Below are positions 1 to 31,600 of a DNA stretch of 64,000 bases, one piece after another (position 1 is the first letter of the stretch; every line of letters starts with the position of its first letter). Under the pieces are notes generated by a model, which was not told the origin of the DNA, did no database searches, and was given only the letters and a program-made list of their open reading frames with translations. Source of the stretch: Anthopleura xanthogrammica. Its lineage: Eukaryota > Cnidaria > Anthozoa > Actiniaria > Actiniidae. The position numbers and the translations under genes are program-made. Where the stretch lies: positions 2,984,501 through 3,048,500 of the forward strand of contig OZ025217.1 of assembly GCA_964019055.1 (NCBI GenBank). Reading direction: 5' to 3'.

Positions 1-63
1 CAGTCATACCATTAAAAGGTAAAAAAAAATAACCTTGTAAAGGAATTAAGGCCTGGATGTACA

Positions 64-168
64 CTGGATTATTACCAGTAGATCATCAAAATCAAATGGA
101 TTAGCTACATCAATAATCAAAAGTGCATCATTGTTGATACACTGCTCCACAATGTTGTAAAAGTAAAC
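64..168 (-). other. Possible coding fragment at left edge, unassigned
   Basis: The reverse strand carries an open stretch containing NNDALLIIDVANPFDFDDLL. It follows a pyrimidine-rich run with a possible acceptor (GGAGCAG) near 146-152 and is followed by a possible donor (CTG then GTAATA) near 73-80. The composition looks protein-like. It does not contain the CPxC half of the RING expected next in the RNF126-like gene. It may be chance or an exon of another gene. Confidence 0.15.
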
Positions 169-527
169 AGAAAGTGTAAGAAAAACACTTTAAACCCCCC
201 ATCCCCCATTCAATGTTGTTCCTTGGGAATGTGGCTAGCTGGTACCAAACTTTGGCCATTAGACAACATTGCAAAGGGTGGGGAGGGGGTCGAGCGTAAA
301 GTTGACATCAGTCATTCCACACAACCAATTTTGGAAGCGTTATGGAGGTAACATATCAACACATTGATTTTTACTGTTAATAGATCTGGACCATTGCAGA
401 GGAGCCAATAAGTGTTTTCACTAGATTGTGGTGGATTGGCCTGTGGTCCATGATTGACTGCTGTCAATCATAGTTAATGGTTATCCCATTTGCACCATAC
501 CCTTCCATTAAGCAATTGAATACTTAC

Positions 528-3500
528 CAATTTTAACCAGGGTTCGATACAATCCTTATGATACAAGTGTCTACAAGGTAAGGTTTTTACTTCTTCACTT
601 AAATGCAACTGCTCTTGACATACTGCGCATTCTGTTTTAGCATCTGGAATGAAAGGTAAATGTTAGAAAAAAGAGGTTACCTAACTTGATGGAATATTGG
701 GCAAGGATGATGATTCAGCATCCCTACTATAAAAACAGACCTTTTTACCAGTTCCAAAAATACCACTGTTTGTCAGATCACAGACTCACAGATTCATTTC
801 AGCATCAAAATATTCCAAAACAAATTATTATTGTAAAATGAAGAATGTACAGGAATATTCTAATCAAGGCTAACCCTTCATTTAAGCAACATAATTTTTT
901 TTTACTAGAATAAAGCACACAGGAACATACCCAACGTGGGTTCAAAATCTGAAAGGGCTACTGATGCTGACTGTTGAAGATGCTGTATTGTAGTAGATTT
1001 TGATTGCAAAGGATGATTGTAAACAAGTACCTACCGACTAGTTCTTGATCTATTGTTATTGTTGGCAATGACTCTATTTTATCATTTTCTGCCGGAGGTG
1101 GCCCTGTTCCTTCTAACTGATTAAGTAGCTGCAATTTGGAGAATTTATAGTTAGTATTGACTGGTAAATGGCAATTGATCCACCAACTTGCTCAGCTGAA
1201 AAATAATGTCAAGGTAGGTACCATCCTTTCCCGTGAAGAATAAGAGCGAAACAGACATGGCCGTCATGTTGGTTGCCATGACAAAAGATGGAGACCAAAT
1301 CTTTTGGACAAGAAAACCAAAAATGGCAGCCATAATGTAGATCATCAGGCATTTAAATAATAATGTAAAGGGATACAGCTCTTGTCATGAGAATTAAAGG
1401 ACAAAAGACGTGGCTGCCATGATAGTTGAGGTGACAAAAGAAAACCAAAATCATACAATAGAATTTCATTAAAAAATATATAATTATATTTATTTTATAG
1501 CCATTTGAACAGGGTTTTCCCAGACACCCTTTAACAGGGAAATGAGGTGTGCTATTAATGTATGGTATAGTGCAGGTGTGTGCTACAATATACTGTCAAT
1601 TATTACTATAATATTATATTCACTAATTTGCTCATAATACTAACTATTAGTAAAGGTTAGTACTAAGTAAAAATTACCACAGGAAAAAATATTGAATTTC
1701 CAAGTAGGTTAAACTGGGATTTTTTTGGGATTTTTTCCCAATATTGTTTTATGTAGCACTTTTCCAATATTGGGAAATTCCAAAGGAAACCCAAAGATAA
1801 CCCAAAGATATCCCAATAATTCCCCATTTTTTCCCCAAACTGAAAATTCAATATTTTTTCCTTTGGGATATCTTTGGGTTATCTTTGGGTTATCTTTGGG
1901 TTATCTTTGGGTTATCTTTGGGTTATCTTTGGGTTATCTTTGGGTTTCCTTTGGAATTTCCCAATATTGGAAAAGTGCTACATAAAACAATATTGGGAAA
2001 AAATCCCAAGAAAATCCCAGTTTAACCTACTTGGAAATTCAATATTTTTTCCTGTGTATACATTACCTGTGTGATAATAGAATCTAATCCATTTGTACCC
2101 CAAACATAATCCCCTGGATTTCCATGAAGTTGAAACATTCTTCTGCAATAAATATAAATGCAGTTTCATGAGCAGAATAAGTGTGAGGTGTTTGTGACCA
2201 TAGAAGAGTGGGTGAAGGGTAGATTTGTACAAAAAATGTTTGTTGCTAATAGGTGATTATTGGTAAATATGTACAGAGCAGTGAGTCCTCAAGCAGTTAT
2301 AATCCCAGTTATAAGAACCCCCAAGTTGTAAGCCCATTACTCTGCTAATACAAAAATCCACCCAGTTATATCCCCCTCCCCCTTCCGACCCCCCCGCCGC
2401 ATATATAAGCCCACCTCTGGAACCTGATGCACATAAAAGATTGACAGGGAAGTTAAGAAAAATAAAGAAATACTGTTTCCTCTTCACCTTAAGCTCTTTT
2501 TCCTCCAAGATATACCAACCCCCCCCCCCCCCCAATATAACCCTTACCAGTTATTAGCCCATTAAAAACCCTTACGAATGAGTATTAAAACCCAGGGCTT
2601 ATATTTGGAATTTTATGGTATAAAAAAAAAAATGTGAATAAACAGTGGATTCCATGCACAGAGTAGCTCTTCTTCCATTGCATTCCACAGATTTTTGCAA
2701 AGGGAGGAAAAACCGAAGAACCCAGAAAAGATGAAATCCATTTTTAATCAGTCAGATTATTACTGCATGGGTATAATTTTTCTGTGAACAATCTTCTATC
2801 TCTGTAGAACAAGTCAACTCCAGAGAAAACAACCTGATTTGTTTTAAAGTACTTACAATGGAAATGGAATGTTTTGATTATTAGTACTTGGTCCATCTTC
2901 TCTTGTAACTATCAGGAAAATGAGAAAATAGAGAGATAATATAAAGCATCAATATTATTATACTGTAAGACTCCTAGAAATATCCATTCTTTAACCACAA
3001 AAGGGGACTGGTATTACTTGCCAATATTAAGTATGAATGTATAACTGCAACACCTACCGATTCCTGCAGGTAATCCCAATAGATTTTGTAATATTCTGAA
3101 ATATAAATAAATATATGGACCTTTACATCATTTAATGATTAACAAACAACGGTAAGTCCTAAACAGTATTTTTTTTAAAAACGTTGTGATATTACAGTGC
3201 AACACGCAAAAGTATGACCACATTTAATGTATTCACATGCTTCTATACACAGGCTTTTTGCCACCAAAAAATTATGTCTTGTTTGTCAAAACCAGTCAGC
3301 TTTCCATCAAAATGTTTCAGTTTAATGTACAAAAGCCTGTGCATAGAAGTATGGGTATACATTAAATGTGGTCATACCTTTGCACATCACGCTGTAAGAG
3401 GGTATTAAAATCCTTGCACTCCCTCACTCCCCCTCCCCTCCCAATCAGCATATATTTTGTATAAACGTTTACATCTTAAGTAAAATTAAGGTACTGTATT

Positions 3501-6262
3501 TTCTACTTATTTAGGCGACCCCTCTCTACCTTGGAGCATTTGTTTATCATACATTTTAGTTGATGCATTATCTAAGTGCCACAACATGAAATAGGAATTA
3601 AAAAAAAGATTTTAGTGGATACTTACAAATCAATAGCAGCTGCTTCGGCAGCATTCCCAGATGGACCCCCATGACCAGATGTTCTGACCGCTATTCTTCT
3701 TGCTCTGGGTAAACCTCGCCGCCGTCTTCCTTCACTTCCTTTTTTTTTGAAAGACAAATATCAACATTACAAACCTTGGTTACTTTGTATCATTCAAAAA
3801 TAATATACTTTTATTTATCAAATTAGGAATAATTAATGAGAAAAACATGACAGAAATTGGGCTGGCATTGGAAAGAAATATTAAATATTGGTGGATGAAA
3901 TTTATTTACCAACCTGAAGGAAGTGGACCTAGAAACATTCTTTCCCAAAGCTGAAAGATAAAATAAACAAGATATTAGGATTATTAAAGAAAATGAATGA
4001 TAAGGAATGCTAGAAAATGGCTAATAAAGAATAGTAACTTAAATATCTTCCAAGATGTACTTGCCTCTGTAAAGGCTTCTGCAGGATCATTACCATCTAT
4101 TTCAACTCTGTCTGTATTATTATCATCTTCATTACTATAAATGAAAAAAAAAAAAAAAATTTCAAAATGAATTATTTATATCCATTGATCTAATGGTTTT
4201 TTAAAAATCAAGGATTACAGGCTGGTATGAATTATTCATAGTATAGGTACCAAAATATCCATATATCACCATTTAACGAAAAGAACCACCCCCTCCCCCC
4301 CATCAGAAATAATAATCCCAACTACTCCGATATCTAATAATCATCATTGATATTCCCCATCAACTGTTGCAGCAGATTAGGTGCCCAGGATCAATTCCAC
4401 CATTAATTGAGCAGTAATCATGTTTTTTCCTGCATTTCCTTTTATAATTGTATCCTAGACAGTCCAGTGATAGATCTCTTAATAGTTTTTTCCAGGGGTC
4501 AGGGGCATAAGGTTTCTTATTAGTACAAATAATTGTTTCTTAAACCTCTTACATATGCTAGGGGACCTCATTTTATACCTTATTATTATTAGATATTATT
4601 TTTCCAAGTTTTAAAGGGACAAGATCCCCTCTCACTTCCTGGAAATCATAATTATTGGGGGAGTTATGGGGACATTTTGAAAACACATGATGAGTCTAGA
4701 CTGTTATATTCTTACTTTTCTCCTGTCAACTGCTCAACAAAGCCATTATCACATTGGGGACATGTGAAGTCCTATATGACAAAAAATATTGTATTATTTT
4801 ACTATAGAAAATAACAAATACAGGGCTGCTCTCCAGCTAGGTATTTTAACACATTTTGAGCAGCCTATTGGGTGAATCAAAATGCAAACACACAAGTTTA
4901 GGTATATTATGCTGACTTTCCAGCTTTTGATGCATGCCTAAGGGAATGTTCATTCTTTTACTGGGAAAAGGAGTGGTGGAATTTGGGGGGTCATTAGTCA
5001 TGTTGAAGAGAGGAGCCACACAAAAAATCCAAGTTGCACACCACTTTTATAATAACAGAATGGAATTAAACAAGGGAGGGGCTATTTTGTATGCAACGAT
5101 GGAGGGCATTCAGATTTTTTGCATGGGTTACCAAGAGAATCCCACTACCCCCTCCCCGATAAAAAATGAGTGGTCCCTAATATACAACAAAAAAGATAAA
5201 TTCTGACAAGCGACATGGCCTTGAAACGGCGACATAAGAGCCGCAAACTAGCAACAAACAATAGAATACTTGATGAAAATCTGAAAAGCAACAATGAGAA
5301 CCTTCTGAAATTGCAACATAAGAAGTTGTAAAATTCTGATGGAGGATGTGGGTACCCTCCAAATAGGGCCTCAAAAAATGGGATTAAGAGGTTTACATGA
5401 CTTTTCTAAACTAAAGGCACAAATGGGCCAAAAAATGGGCCATGTGCTGACCAAGCAATCTCACTGGATTAACAATAACCTTGCAAGCTAAGCAGTGATT
5501 GGTTTCTACATGGTCAATTTTCATGCCATGTAGTATTATATACCTTGTCATTTCCAGTATATGAAAGGAGCAAAGTTCTACAGAACACCCCACAAATCAC
5601 ATGTATGCAGTTGTAGGAACTCTTTGCAGAAAGAGCCATACCATAATACTGAGGCTGCATATACTGAGGCTGAGATATCTTCATCCAAAAACCTCCATAG
5701 GTCATCATCATTCACATGGAACTCGCTACACTGTATCTACATCAAAGCTAGCCAGTTACAGAATTTAGGAATCTAACTTAAATGTAAAACTTAATAACTT
5801 TAAGAACCCTACATCTGCCTCATAAATACAGCAGTTTTGGATATTTCACCTTAAAAATTAAGCTTAAAGAGTCACACGGAAAAATATATTTGACTAACAC
5901 AAATTTTAAGTTATTTCGTACAGATCATATTCAAGAGATATCGTTATTCGTATAGTAAAATAACGTAGTTTTAAATCTAATGATGAGACAAATATAACCG
6001 TGTAGCAACTGCAGGTTCACCAAATGTGAAAGTAAAACAGTCTGGTATAAACATTTAAATTGCCCTACACTAAAGGCTGCAATAATTCTCTCTCTAATAT
6101 CACACTACACACAACCAACCTTCCCCATAGACAAACAGTGTGTTGTTTAGTTCTTACCGGTAGTTTTGGTGATATTTCTCGGTTACATACGTGGCAAAAA
6201 TACCGTGAACTCGGATTTTCAACAACTCCTTCAGCCATACTTTCTTCTTCTTCAGTCGACAT
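528..6262 (-). CDS. RNF126: RNF126/RNF115-like RING-H2 E3 ubiquitin ligase, 3' end outside window
   Basis: This gene encodes a cytosolic RING-type E3 ubiquitin ligase related to vertebrate RNF126 and RNF115 (BCA2). Coding exons in order are 6158-6262, 4716-4771, 4065-4134, 3914-3950, 3627-3738, 3058-3095, 2857-2908, 2067-2142, 1035-1128 and 528-643. All junction phases agree and give residues 1-252. An N-terminal zinc finger (Cys23, Cys26, Cys39, Cys42) matches the ubiquitin/BAG6-binding finger of this family. A middle Arg-rich stretch is followed by LLGLPAGI and [20 protein letters not shown], close to the family sequence just before the RING. The RING-H2 has Cys219, Cys222, Cys237, His239, His242 and Cys245; the last Cys pair (CPxC) is not encoded here, so at least one more exon lies left of base 1. 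The start is the first ATG in the finger exon; a second in-frame ATG follows eight codons later. The family assignment is firm; RNF126 versus RNF115 is not resolvable, as the vertebrate pair probably duplicated later. Confidence 0.95.
1678..2056. mobile_element. Foldback (MITE-like) element with internal 11-bp tandem repeat
   Basis: A 379-bp near-perfect inverted repeat begins CACAGGAAAAAATATTGAAT and ends with its complement. Arms of about 140-180 bases include TCCAATATTGGGAAATTCCAA, which is itself palindromic. Between 1861 and 1951 the unit TTATCTTTGGG is repeated about seven times. It has no coding capacity. It lies in the intron after exon 8 of the RNF126-like gene, with its end only ten bases from the exon. 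Confidence 0.85.
2281..2630. repeat. Dispersed repeat, copy 1 (GTTATAA / C-rich type)
   Basis: This stretch with repeated CAGTTATAA-type words, a run of 16 C at 2519-2534 and the end AGGGCTTATATTTGGAATTT recurs in diverged form at about 26618-26850 in the same orientation, inside the Unc13 gene. It is a non-coding dispersed repeat of unknown class. Confidence 0.55.
3195..3394. mobile_element. Tc1/mariner-like MITE with TA target duplication
   Basis: Terminal inverted repeats of about 65 bases start CAGTGCAACACGCAAAAGTA on the left and end with the near-complement on the right. Both ends abut a TA dinucleotide (3193-3194 and 3395-3396), as expected for Tc1/mariner insertion. It is about 200 bp and lies in an intron of the RNF126-like gene. 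Confidence 0.7.
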
Positions 6263-6300
6263 CTCGCCATAAATAGTGACGTCATAGCCAGGAATGTATA
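6263..6300 (-). promoter_or_regulatory. Consensus CRE (TGACGTCA) just upstream of the RNF126-like start codon
   Basis: A perfect palindromic cAMP-response element, TGACGTCA, lies at 6277-6284, 15 bases before the ATG on the minus strand. Such elements often sit in core promoters of housekeeping genes. It is either in the 5' UTR or at the transcription start. A second TGACGTCA at 7075-7082 is farther upstream. The sites are seen directly; function is inferred. Confidence 0.35.
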
Positions 6301-6559
6301 AAACCTGAAGAGACTGGGACGATATCCACTAACACAGGAAGCCCACGAGGCGACCAATTTGATATCATTCATCCATGTGATGACGCATTAAAAAGGATGT
6401 ATGTATGTGTCTGCCATACGTCACGAAGAACACGTGATAGTTGGCATTGCTTGGTGTTATGAGTTGTTCACAGTGACGTTTGAGAAAATGCGTAATGGGA
6501 TAATTTTACTCGCAAAGTGCATTTAATATGTGTGTTTAATTTCATGTGCGTCTTGAACG

Positions 6560-6835
6560 GGGTGGTATAGGGGTAAGCGTGATGCGTGATTCGGTCTTTT
6601 TTTGGACCGTGATTCGTGAAATTAAAAAAATAAATCCGTGATTCGATCGTGAATTTCAGTCCCCCCGTGATGCGTGATCTGCTTATTTTGAAGACCGTGA
6701 TTCGTGAAAACTCGTTACACCCTAAATCCTTGTATCAATTTTATTCCTTAATCGTAACGTGATTCGTGAATTCAGGAAAAAATTAACTGTGATTCGTGAT
6801 CGATACACCTCCCCCCCCCCCCCCCCCCCTCCGTG
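6560..6835. repeat. CGTGATTCGTGA repeat cluster with poly-C tract
   Basis: The word GTGATTCGTGA and variants (CGTGATGCGTGA, GTGATTCGATCGTGA) occur at least eight times in 250 bases. The cluster ends in a run of about 18 C near 6809-6828. No frame is conserved. It is probably a degenerate minisatellite or element tail. Confidence 0.7.
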
Positions 6836-9800
6836 CCATCCTGCTCAAAGTTATCACGTTGAAACTGAATGGAAATTCTGTGGCTGAGAGTCCTGAAAGT
6901 TGGACAAAAATCTGGAAATTTAGTTAGAGTACGCTTTCAATGGATCATCCGACATATGCTGCATATAACTATTAAAGTCACTAAGAGAAGTCTAAAACTG
7001 AGAACTGAGAGTCAAAAGTTAACCTTCCCACACCTGCCCGCTTGCTTCCATTTGCTTCCCATTTCGCCTCTGCATGACGTCATCAGCTCATTATATTCTG
7101 ATGTAAGACTTAATTAAATCAACCGGCTGTGTTTATTTTTAGCCTGATAAAAATAAACTGAGAAGTCCATTCTGACGATTTTTAAAAACAAATATTCTAC
7201 CTCGGCCTTAGTTTTTGATTTAATTTCATTTCAAATAAAGCGCTATCCTGTGTGGTTACCGTAGTAACAATCTTCCCATCAAAGATTGTCCTCTCCCTCG
7301 TTGATGTTATCTAATGATAATTGCGCTATTGAATACCTTATAATATCAACTTTTTTCCCCATTTGGTGGGTGTAAATCTTACCCATATATATGATGACGA
7401 ACAAGAGAAAACGTCTAGATACTCAAAAGAGACGTATGTGGTTTTGGAAATGCAAATAATGTTTGCTTACGATAAGAATCAGAGAAAGGATAAATTGTGA
7501 ATTACTATCCACACGTCAGAGTTGAAGACTTCGTTCCGTTTCTGCACCTTAGTTGACATTTTATTTTCAAAACATATATTTAATGCACAAAAACTGACGC
7601 CTTGAAAATTGACTGTTTTTGACTCGAACGAAAAGAAAAAGAACAAGGCACAGTGCCCGCTCACTCACTCCTATAAAGGTAAGAAAATTTGATTGCTTTT
7701 TTTGAAGTTTGTTTATAAACGTGCTTTGTAGATGAGCAAACAAATGAGTCCTAATGCTTTTATGATCATTTTAGGGCAGCAGAATAATATCCTCTATCTA
7801 TCTGAAACGTTTTTATTTAAACTGTGTTTTGCGGTTTAGTTTTTGGTCGACGTGGTTCTCATGAGGAAAAACAAGGGAAAGGTGGCGAGCGAAATGAAGT
7901 ATATTTTATTCATATCCTGCAAACAATTCCTATTTTGCCATAAAAACATACGATCAAATCAAGTAAAACTTTTGATCATTTCGTTCGTTTATGCGTCGAA
8001 AAATTACCATCAATTATATATGAAGCATTTGGTTGATAGTGATCTCTTCCCTCGAGAAAAATTGATGATCTTGCAGCTATCGACTGATTTCGATCCGTTG
8101 TTTTGATTTGAACGTACGGTGATCTAACATAGTTTAAAACTAGTAATGACCGTTAAATATTTCAAAAGAAAATGAAACAAAACTTATCGTAATTTAGAGT
8201 TCGTGATTCATTGTTTCTATTAAAAAACAAAACGATTAGAAAACTGAGTGAGTGTCGATAAAAACGACAACCATAAAATGAAAAAGTGATCGGTAGATTG
8301 AGAGATCGTCTCATATATTTGTCAGTATCGATATCTGAGGCTTCTGACAGCATTCCGCAGAACCGTGAAATGCACCATGAATTCCATCTTTTCAATCGTC
8401 CTTCCCACAGCAGTACGTTCAGCTTTCCAAATCAATGAACTAACAGTGCCGTACCAGGGGGAGGGGCCTGGGGGCCGGTCCCCCTAATAATTTAGGTATG
8501 TTACTAATATACATAGGGCTTTTTAGAATACAGCACCCCCAATACTTTTGACCTAGCCCCCCCCCCCCTTCCCTCAATATTTTTAGCCTTGCTACGACCC
8601 TGACTAACATCCATTAGTAAATTCCTCCTTGTCGTGGACAATTTGAACAGCACGTGCTTACAAACTCTATTTAACTGCCCCGGTTATCTAAACATATGAT
8701 AAAAGGCCTAGCCTGTCATAGCTAGTTCGCAAATATAATTCAGCTTGCTCTACCACCACCTTCCCGATTCCGCTTCTTTCTGGTATGAGTCATAAACTAG
8801 CCTCCAATCCCTTGATTCTAGAAAAAAAAACTCTGCCAGCTAAAACGGGAATGCGGCGCGAACTCTGTTCAGCCGTTCAATGACCACTTTTCAAAACGCC
8901 TCTTTTCAGTAATCAAAACGTGAAGCGGATTCCGAAGTTGACGTTTTTCCGTCGCGTTTTTACCCCAAGAATGACCAACCCTGTCAGATTAGTTGTCATT
9001 TTAGCTACTGTTTCTATTTTCCGTGATGCATTTGTGCATTATACATGCTTACACAACCCTAACCACGCGCTTTTGGCCGGATTGAATAGGTAAACATGTC
9101 ACTCGTAACCTTTTTAAAAATACCATATCAAATATACTAGTGTCTATTTTTGCCATCTCAGGTGTCTTCAGATCGAACTCCAATGGATTCTCGTAGGGCT
9201 AGGGTTAGAGGCGGGGGGAGGGGTGGGTGGAAACCTTGCCGTGTCATGTCGGCCCAGGTTATCACCCAGTCAGTCAGACCAGTTACTAGTAAATAGTTAA
9301 TTTTCTTCCATTATTTCATAGTGTGTCTCGAAGAATGGCCCAAATGGCCAAAAAGCATAGCTTTTCACAGGCGTGCATTAACTATGGCTATCAGATATGT
9401 GGATGGTGCTCCCATCGAGAAAAAATATTGATTCGCGGAAAAAGTAAGTACCTACAAAGCGCCGCGGCGCCCACACTTGTTGAGCGCGCATAGCGTGACC
9501 AAGCGTGACTTACACCACAGGAAGTCCATAATAACAATATCAACACTGTACAAAAGTAAAGCTTCCTCCTTATTATATTGTAATTTTTCTCACGTGAATT
9601 GTTTTGAAGCGTCATTAAGTTCTATATTTTTAAAGAAATTATCTTGGAATGTTGTTGGAAATATTTGAAATGCCCACTCCAAATTAGGTTGGGTTGGGCT
9701 CCCTGTGTTTTCACTGACTATAATAACTTGATTGACTGCTCATTTGGAGTCAATATTCTTCAACCTCTAATGAATTCACGACATGAGAGAAACAGGACCA

Positions 9801-9910
9801 AAATACCTTCCTGTTGTTCGTCAAAACACTCGTAGTTTGTCCACAAAACGTATCGGAATTCATGGCTAATTTGAAATCGAAAGACAGACGCTCCTAGGAA
9901 GCTATTCAGG

Positions 9911-28993
<19,083 letters not shown>

Positions 28994-29664
28994 GAATTTT
29001 CTGCTGCTTCTTTAAACGTTTTTCTTTGTGGTAACCCCCTTCTAGCAAACAAATTGTCCACTTGCAAGCAAAAGAACAGTGGATAGACTTTATCATATCA
29101 TCATAAGGTTATATTCAGGAAGACAAAAGTGGTCTGTGTTTTAAGAAAAAAGGCCACCAAATCACAGCTAAATAATGTGCCCCCTTATGAAATATCAAGA
29201 AAAAACTCCTGCAACTTACTTTGGATATTGAGGAGTTGATTAATTCTTGTTCTCTCAGTTTGTCCACAAAATTAATTGCAGAAGAAGTTCATCAACATTT
29301 TTAAAAAGAGACAGTTTCTCCACTGGATAACTACACAAGCATTACAAGTTTTATTGCCTGACTTAACATCGGCCTGGAGGTTGCTTCAGGGTCCTCGATA
29401 AGAAAATGAAGGTTTGACGATGTTATTGTACCCATGCTTATATATGTGTGATATTTGATTGAACTTTTTTAACTTCAAAGAAAGACTGGTAAGAACCTCA
29501 TGGTGCAAAGGATCCTGGGAATGAATTGGGGGACAAGATCAAAAAGCTCAACCTAGTTTTATAAACAACCAAATACGACATGATGTCATTAGGAAAGCAA
29601 AAATGTATTTTCTAATTTTCATTTTTAAAATTGAGCTTTTTGGAGAAGAATTTTATGCAGATTT

Positions 29665-30035
29665 ATAAAAGCATATATTACTTATAATCATATCCATTTT
29701 GAAATCATTAGCAAATCCTGCAATCTGATTGGCTACAAAGTGTGCGATTTAAGCATTAATTGCACTATTTTGAATCATTAATTGCATCATTTTGTCAAAC
29801 AATCACTTTTGAAGCTACATATAACTGTTGAGTATTTTAATATATTAAGTTTCAAAATGGAAATGATTAATAGGTAATAGAACTGAGTGTCTTGCAATTT
29901 TGGGCAGAAATCACACTCGTGATTAACAAATTGCACTCCCGCTGCGCGGTCATGCAATTTTGTAATCACTCTTGCGATTTCAGCCCAAATTGCACTCAAC
30001 TCAGTTCTATTACCATTATTAATTTATAGTATTAT
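29665..30035. mobile_element. Foldback element related to the 492-bp repeats at 42.6-43.6 kb
   Basis: It begins ATATCCATTTTGAAATCATTAG and ends with a palindrome around CACTCCCGCTGCGCGGTCATGC, flanked by CAATTTTGGGCAGAAATCAC and its near complement. The same order of blocks occurs at 42651-43142. Confidence 0.7.
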
Positions 30036-30395
30036 TATAATATAAGTCTCTACATTGTTTTGAAGATTTTTCATCATTCATTTTTCCTCCTAGCTAAACC
30101 TAACATTGTAAATTTTATTTTTATTTGCGAATTAGCTTTGCCTTGAAATATAGATCAGCCCAGAGGCTGGTTCAGGGTTTGACAACATTGATGTAGTTAC
30201 CGGTATATATGTGTTCATTGAGTTATTTTTTAAATTGTCTTAATAAAGACAATACACCACTCTAGGAGATTCTCTTGTTCCAGAACCACAGTCAACCAAG
30301 ACCCCAAACTTTACAAGTTTTGGAACAAGAGTCTCTGAAGAGCCAGAAAACAGGAATAAAAAAGTACTTGCATGAATAATGTATATACAGTCTTA

Positions 30396-30560
30396 CACCC
30401 ATTTTCATAATTACGTGACTAGCTATAATTCCAGTCGTCTCGGTTTTTGGCTTCTGTCAATCAAGTTTTCAGTGGCCTGAGTGAGTAAATTTTTGACGGC
30501 AGCCAAAAACCCAGATGTCTTGGGCTGTTTTGGTGGCGTAATTATGAAAATGGGTGTATC
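30396..30560. mobile_element. Palindromic element with ACCCATTTTCATAATTACG ends, copy 1
   Basis: Terminal repeats ACCCATTTTCATAATTACG and CGTAATTATGAAAATGGGT enclose further paired words (CTTCTGTCAATCAAGTTTTC; TTTTTGACGGCAGCCAAAAA). It is about 165 bp. A second copy is at about 41157-41552. Confidence 0.75.
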
Positions 30561-31600
30561 TAAGATGGCAGTAGGAATGTGTAAATTTCCACTACCATTG
30601 CAGTCCCTAGAAGTGCTTTTGTATTAATGCTAGTTCTTACTACATATTATGAAATAAAGTTTAGGTATTAATTCAGGAATTAAGATAAATATTTTTCATA
30701 AAGTTCAAGAAACAAGTTTCACCTTAAAGTTTACACGTTTGCTACTGTGTTCACCAAAGTTTTAATTTTTTTAATAAACTAACTTAAAGGCATTTAATAT
30801 AATTATTATATAGGAAGCTAAGAAAAATTTTAATGCAATTCTTAACCACTTGTATTCTTTGACAGGGCTTATAATTAAATTCAATATGGCCTGATAATTA
30901 AGGGGTGGGGGTGGGGGGAGGGTTGTCTACAAACTATAGAAAAGTTTATAGTTAAAGTTTTAAATAAGGAGGAGTTTAAGAATATTGTAGAATAATTATT
31001 TTTCTATGGATTTCTTATCAATTAACTGTAAAATATGTAACCAAGATCGATCCATACCAAGGAATTAATTTAATATCATGATGTGTTTATATCAACATCT
31101 TTTAATATGTACTTTTAAATAAAACATTATTTGAACAATACAATTTGGATTCTCATTTAGACCGATTTTACAAAACATTAGGGCAAGGATAAGGGTCACC
31201 CTTTTTATAGGGAACAAAGCCTAACAACTTCATTAATTCTTTTCCATCCTTCTAAAGCATACCTTTATTCCACAGCCCTTTAGCTTGTTTCCATTTAGGA
31301 GTCCTTTTCTGAGTTAGACAGACAAGGTACATTCTGGTTTAGTTTGGAAACAAAATTACATGTAGCTATAGACAAGAATGCACTACATATGCATTACATA
31401 AAGCTAGACAAGAATCCACTAAATGGCATCTTAGGTAAAGCCTCTTCTTCTTTAGAACCCTCTTCATTGGTCAAACCTTTCCTCTTTTAAATATTCGTAT
31501 TTATGAAAATGATGATTACCCTTGGTTACCCTGCTTTCCAAAGGCTTTCTCCCTTCAGTGCTTCTCGGAATAGAACATCTTTGCAGTTATAAAATTAAAG

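Larger units (their letters stand above)
6263..9910. other. Intergenic region between RNF126-like gene and Unc13
   Basis: This is the 3.6-kb divergent spacer between two start codons. It holds CRE sites, an E-box CACGTG near 6431, the CGTGATTCGTGA repeat cluster (6560-6835), and small AT-rich frames with no family signal. Strong donor-like sites at 7679 (AAAG then GTAAGA) and about 9443 (AAAA then GTAAGT) could end untranslated 5' exons of Unc13; that is unproven. Confidence 0.6.
28994..31600. other. Convergent spacer between Unc13 and SWEET A
   Basis: It holds the Unc13 3' UTR, a diverged copy of the 492-bp element family (29665-30035), a palindromic element (30396-30560), and a minus-strand AATAAA at 31264-31269 that could end SWEET A, 332 bases after its stop. 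No open frame here looks coding. Confidence 0.7.

Noticed and set aside
7843..8106. 87-codon plus-strand frame in the divergent spacer
   Set aside because: It uses a non-ATG start, is AT-rich, resembles no family, and has no supporting splice signals.
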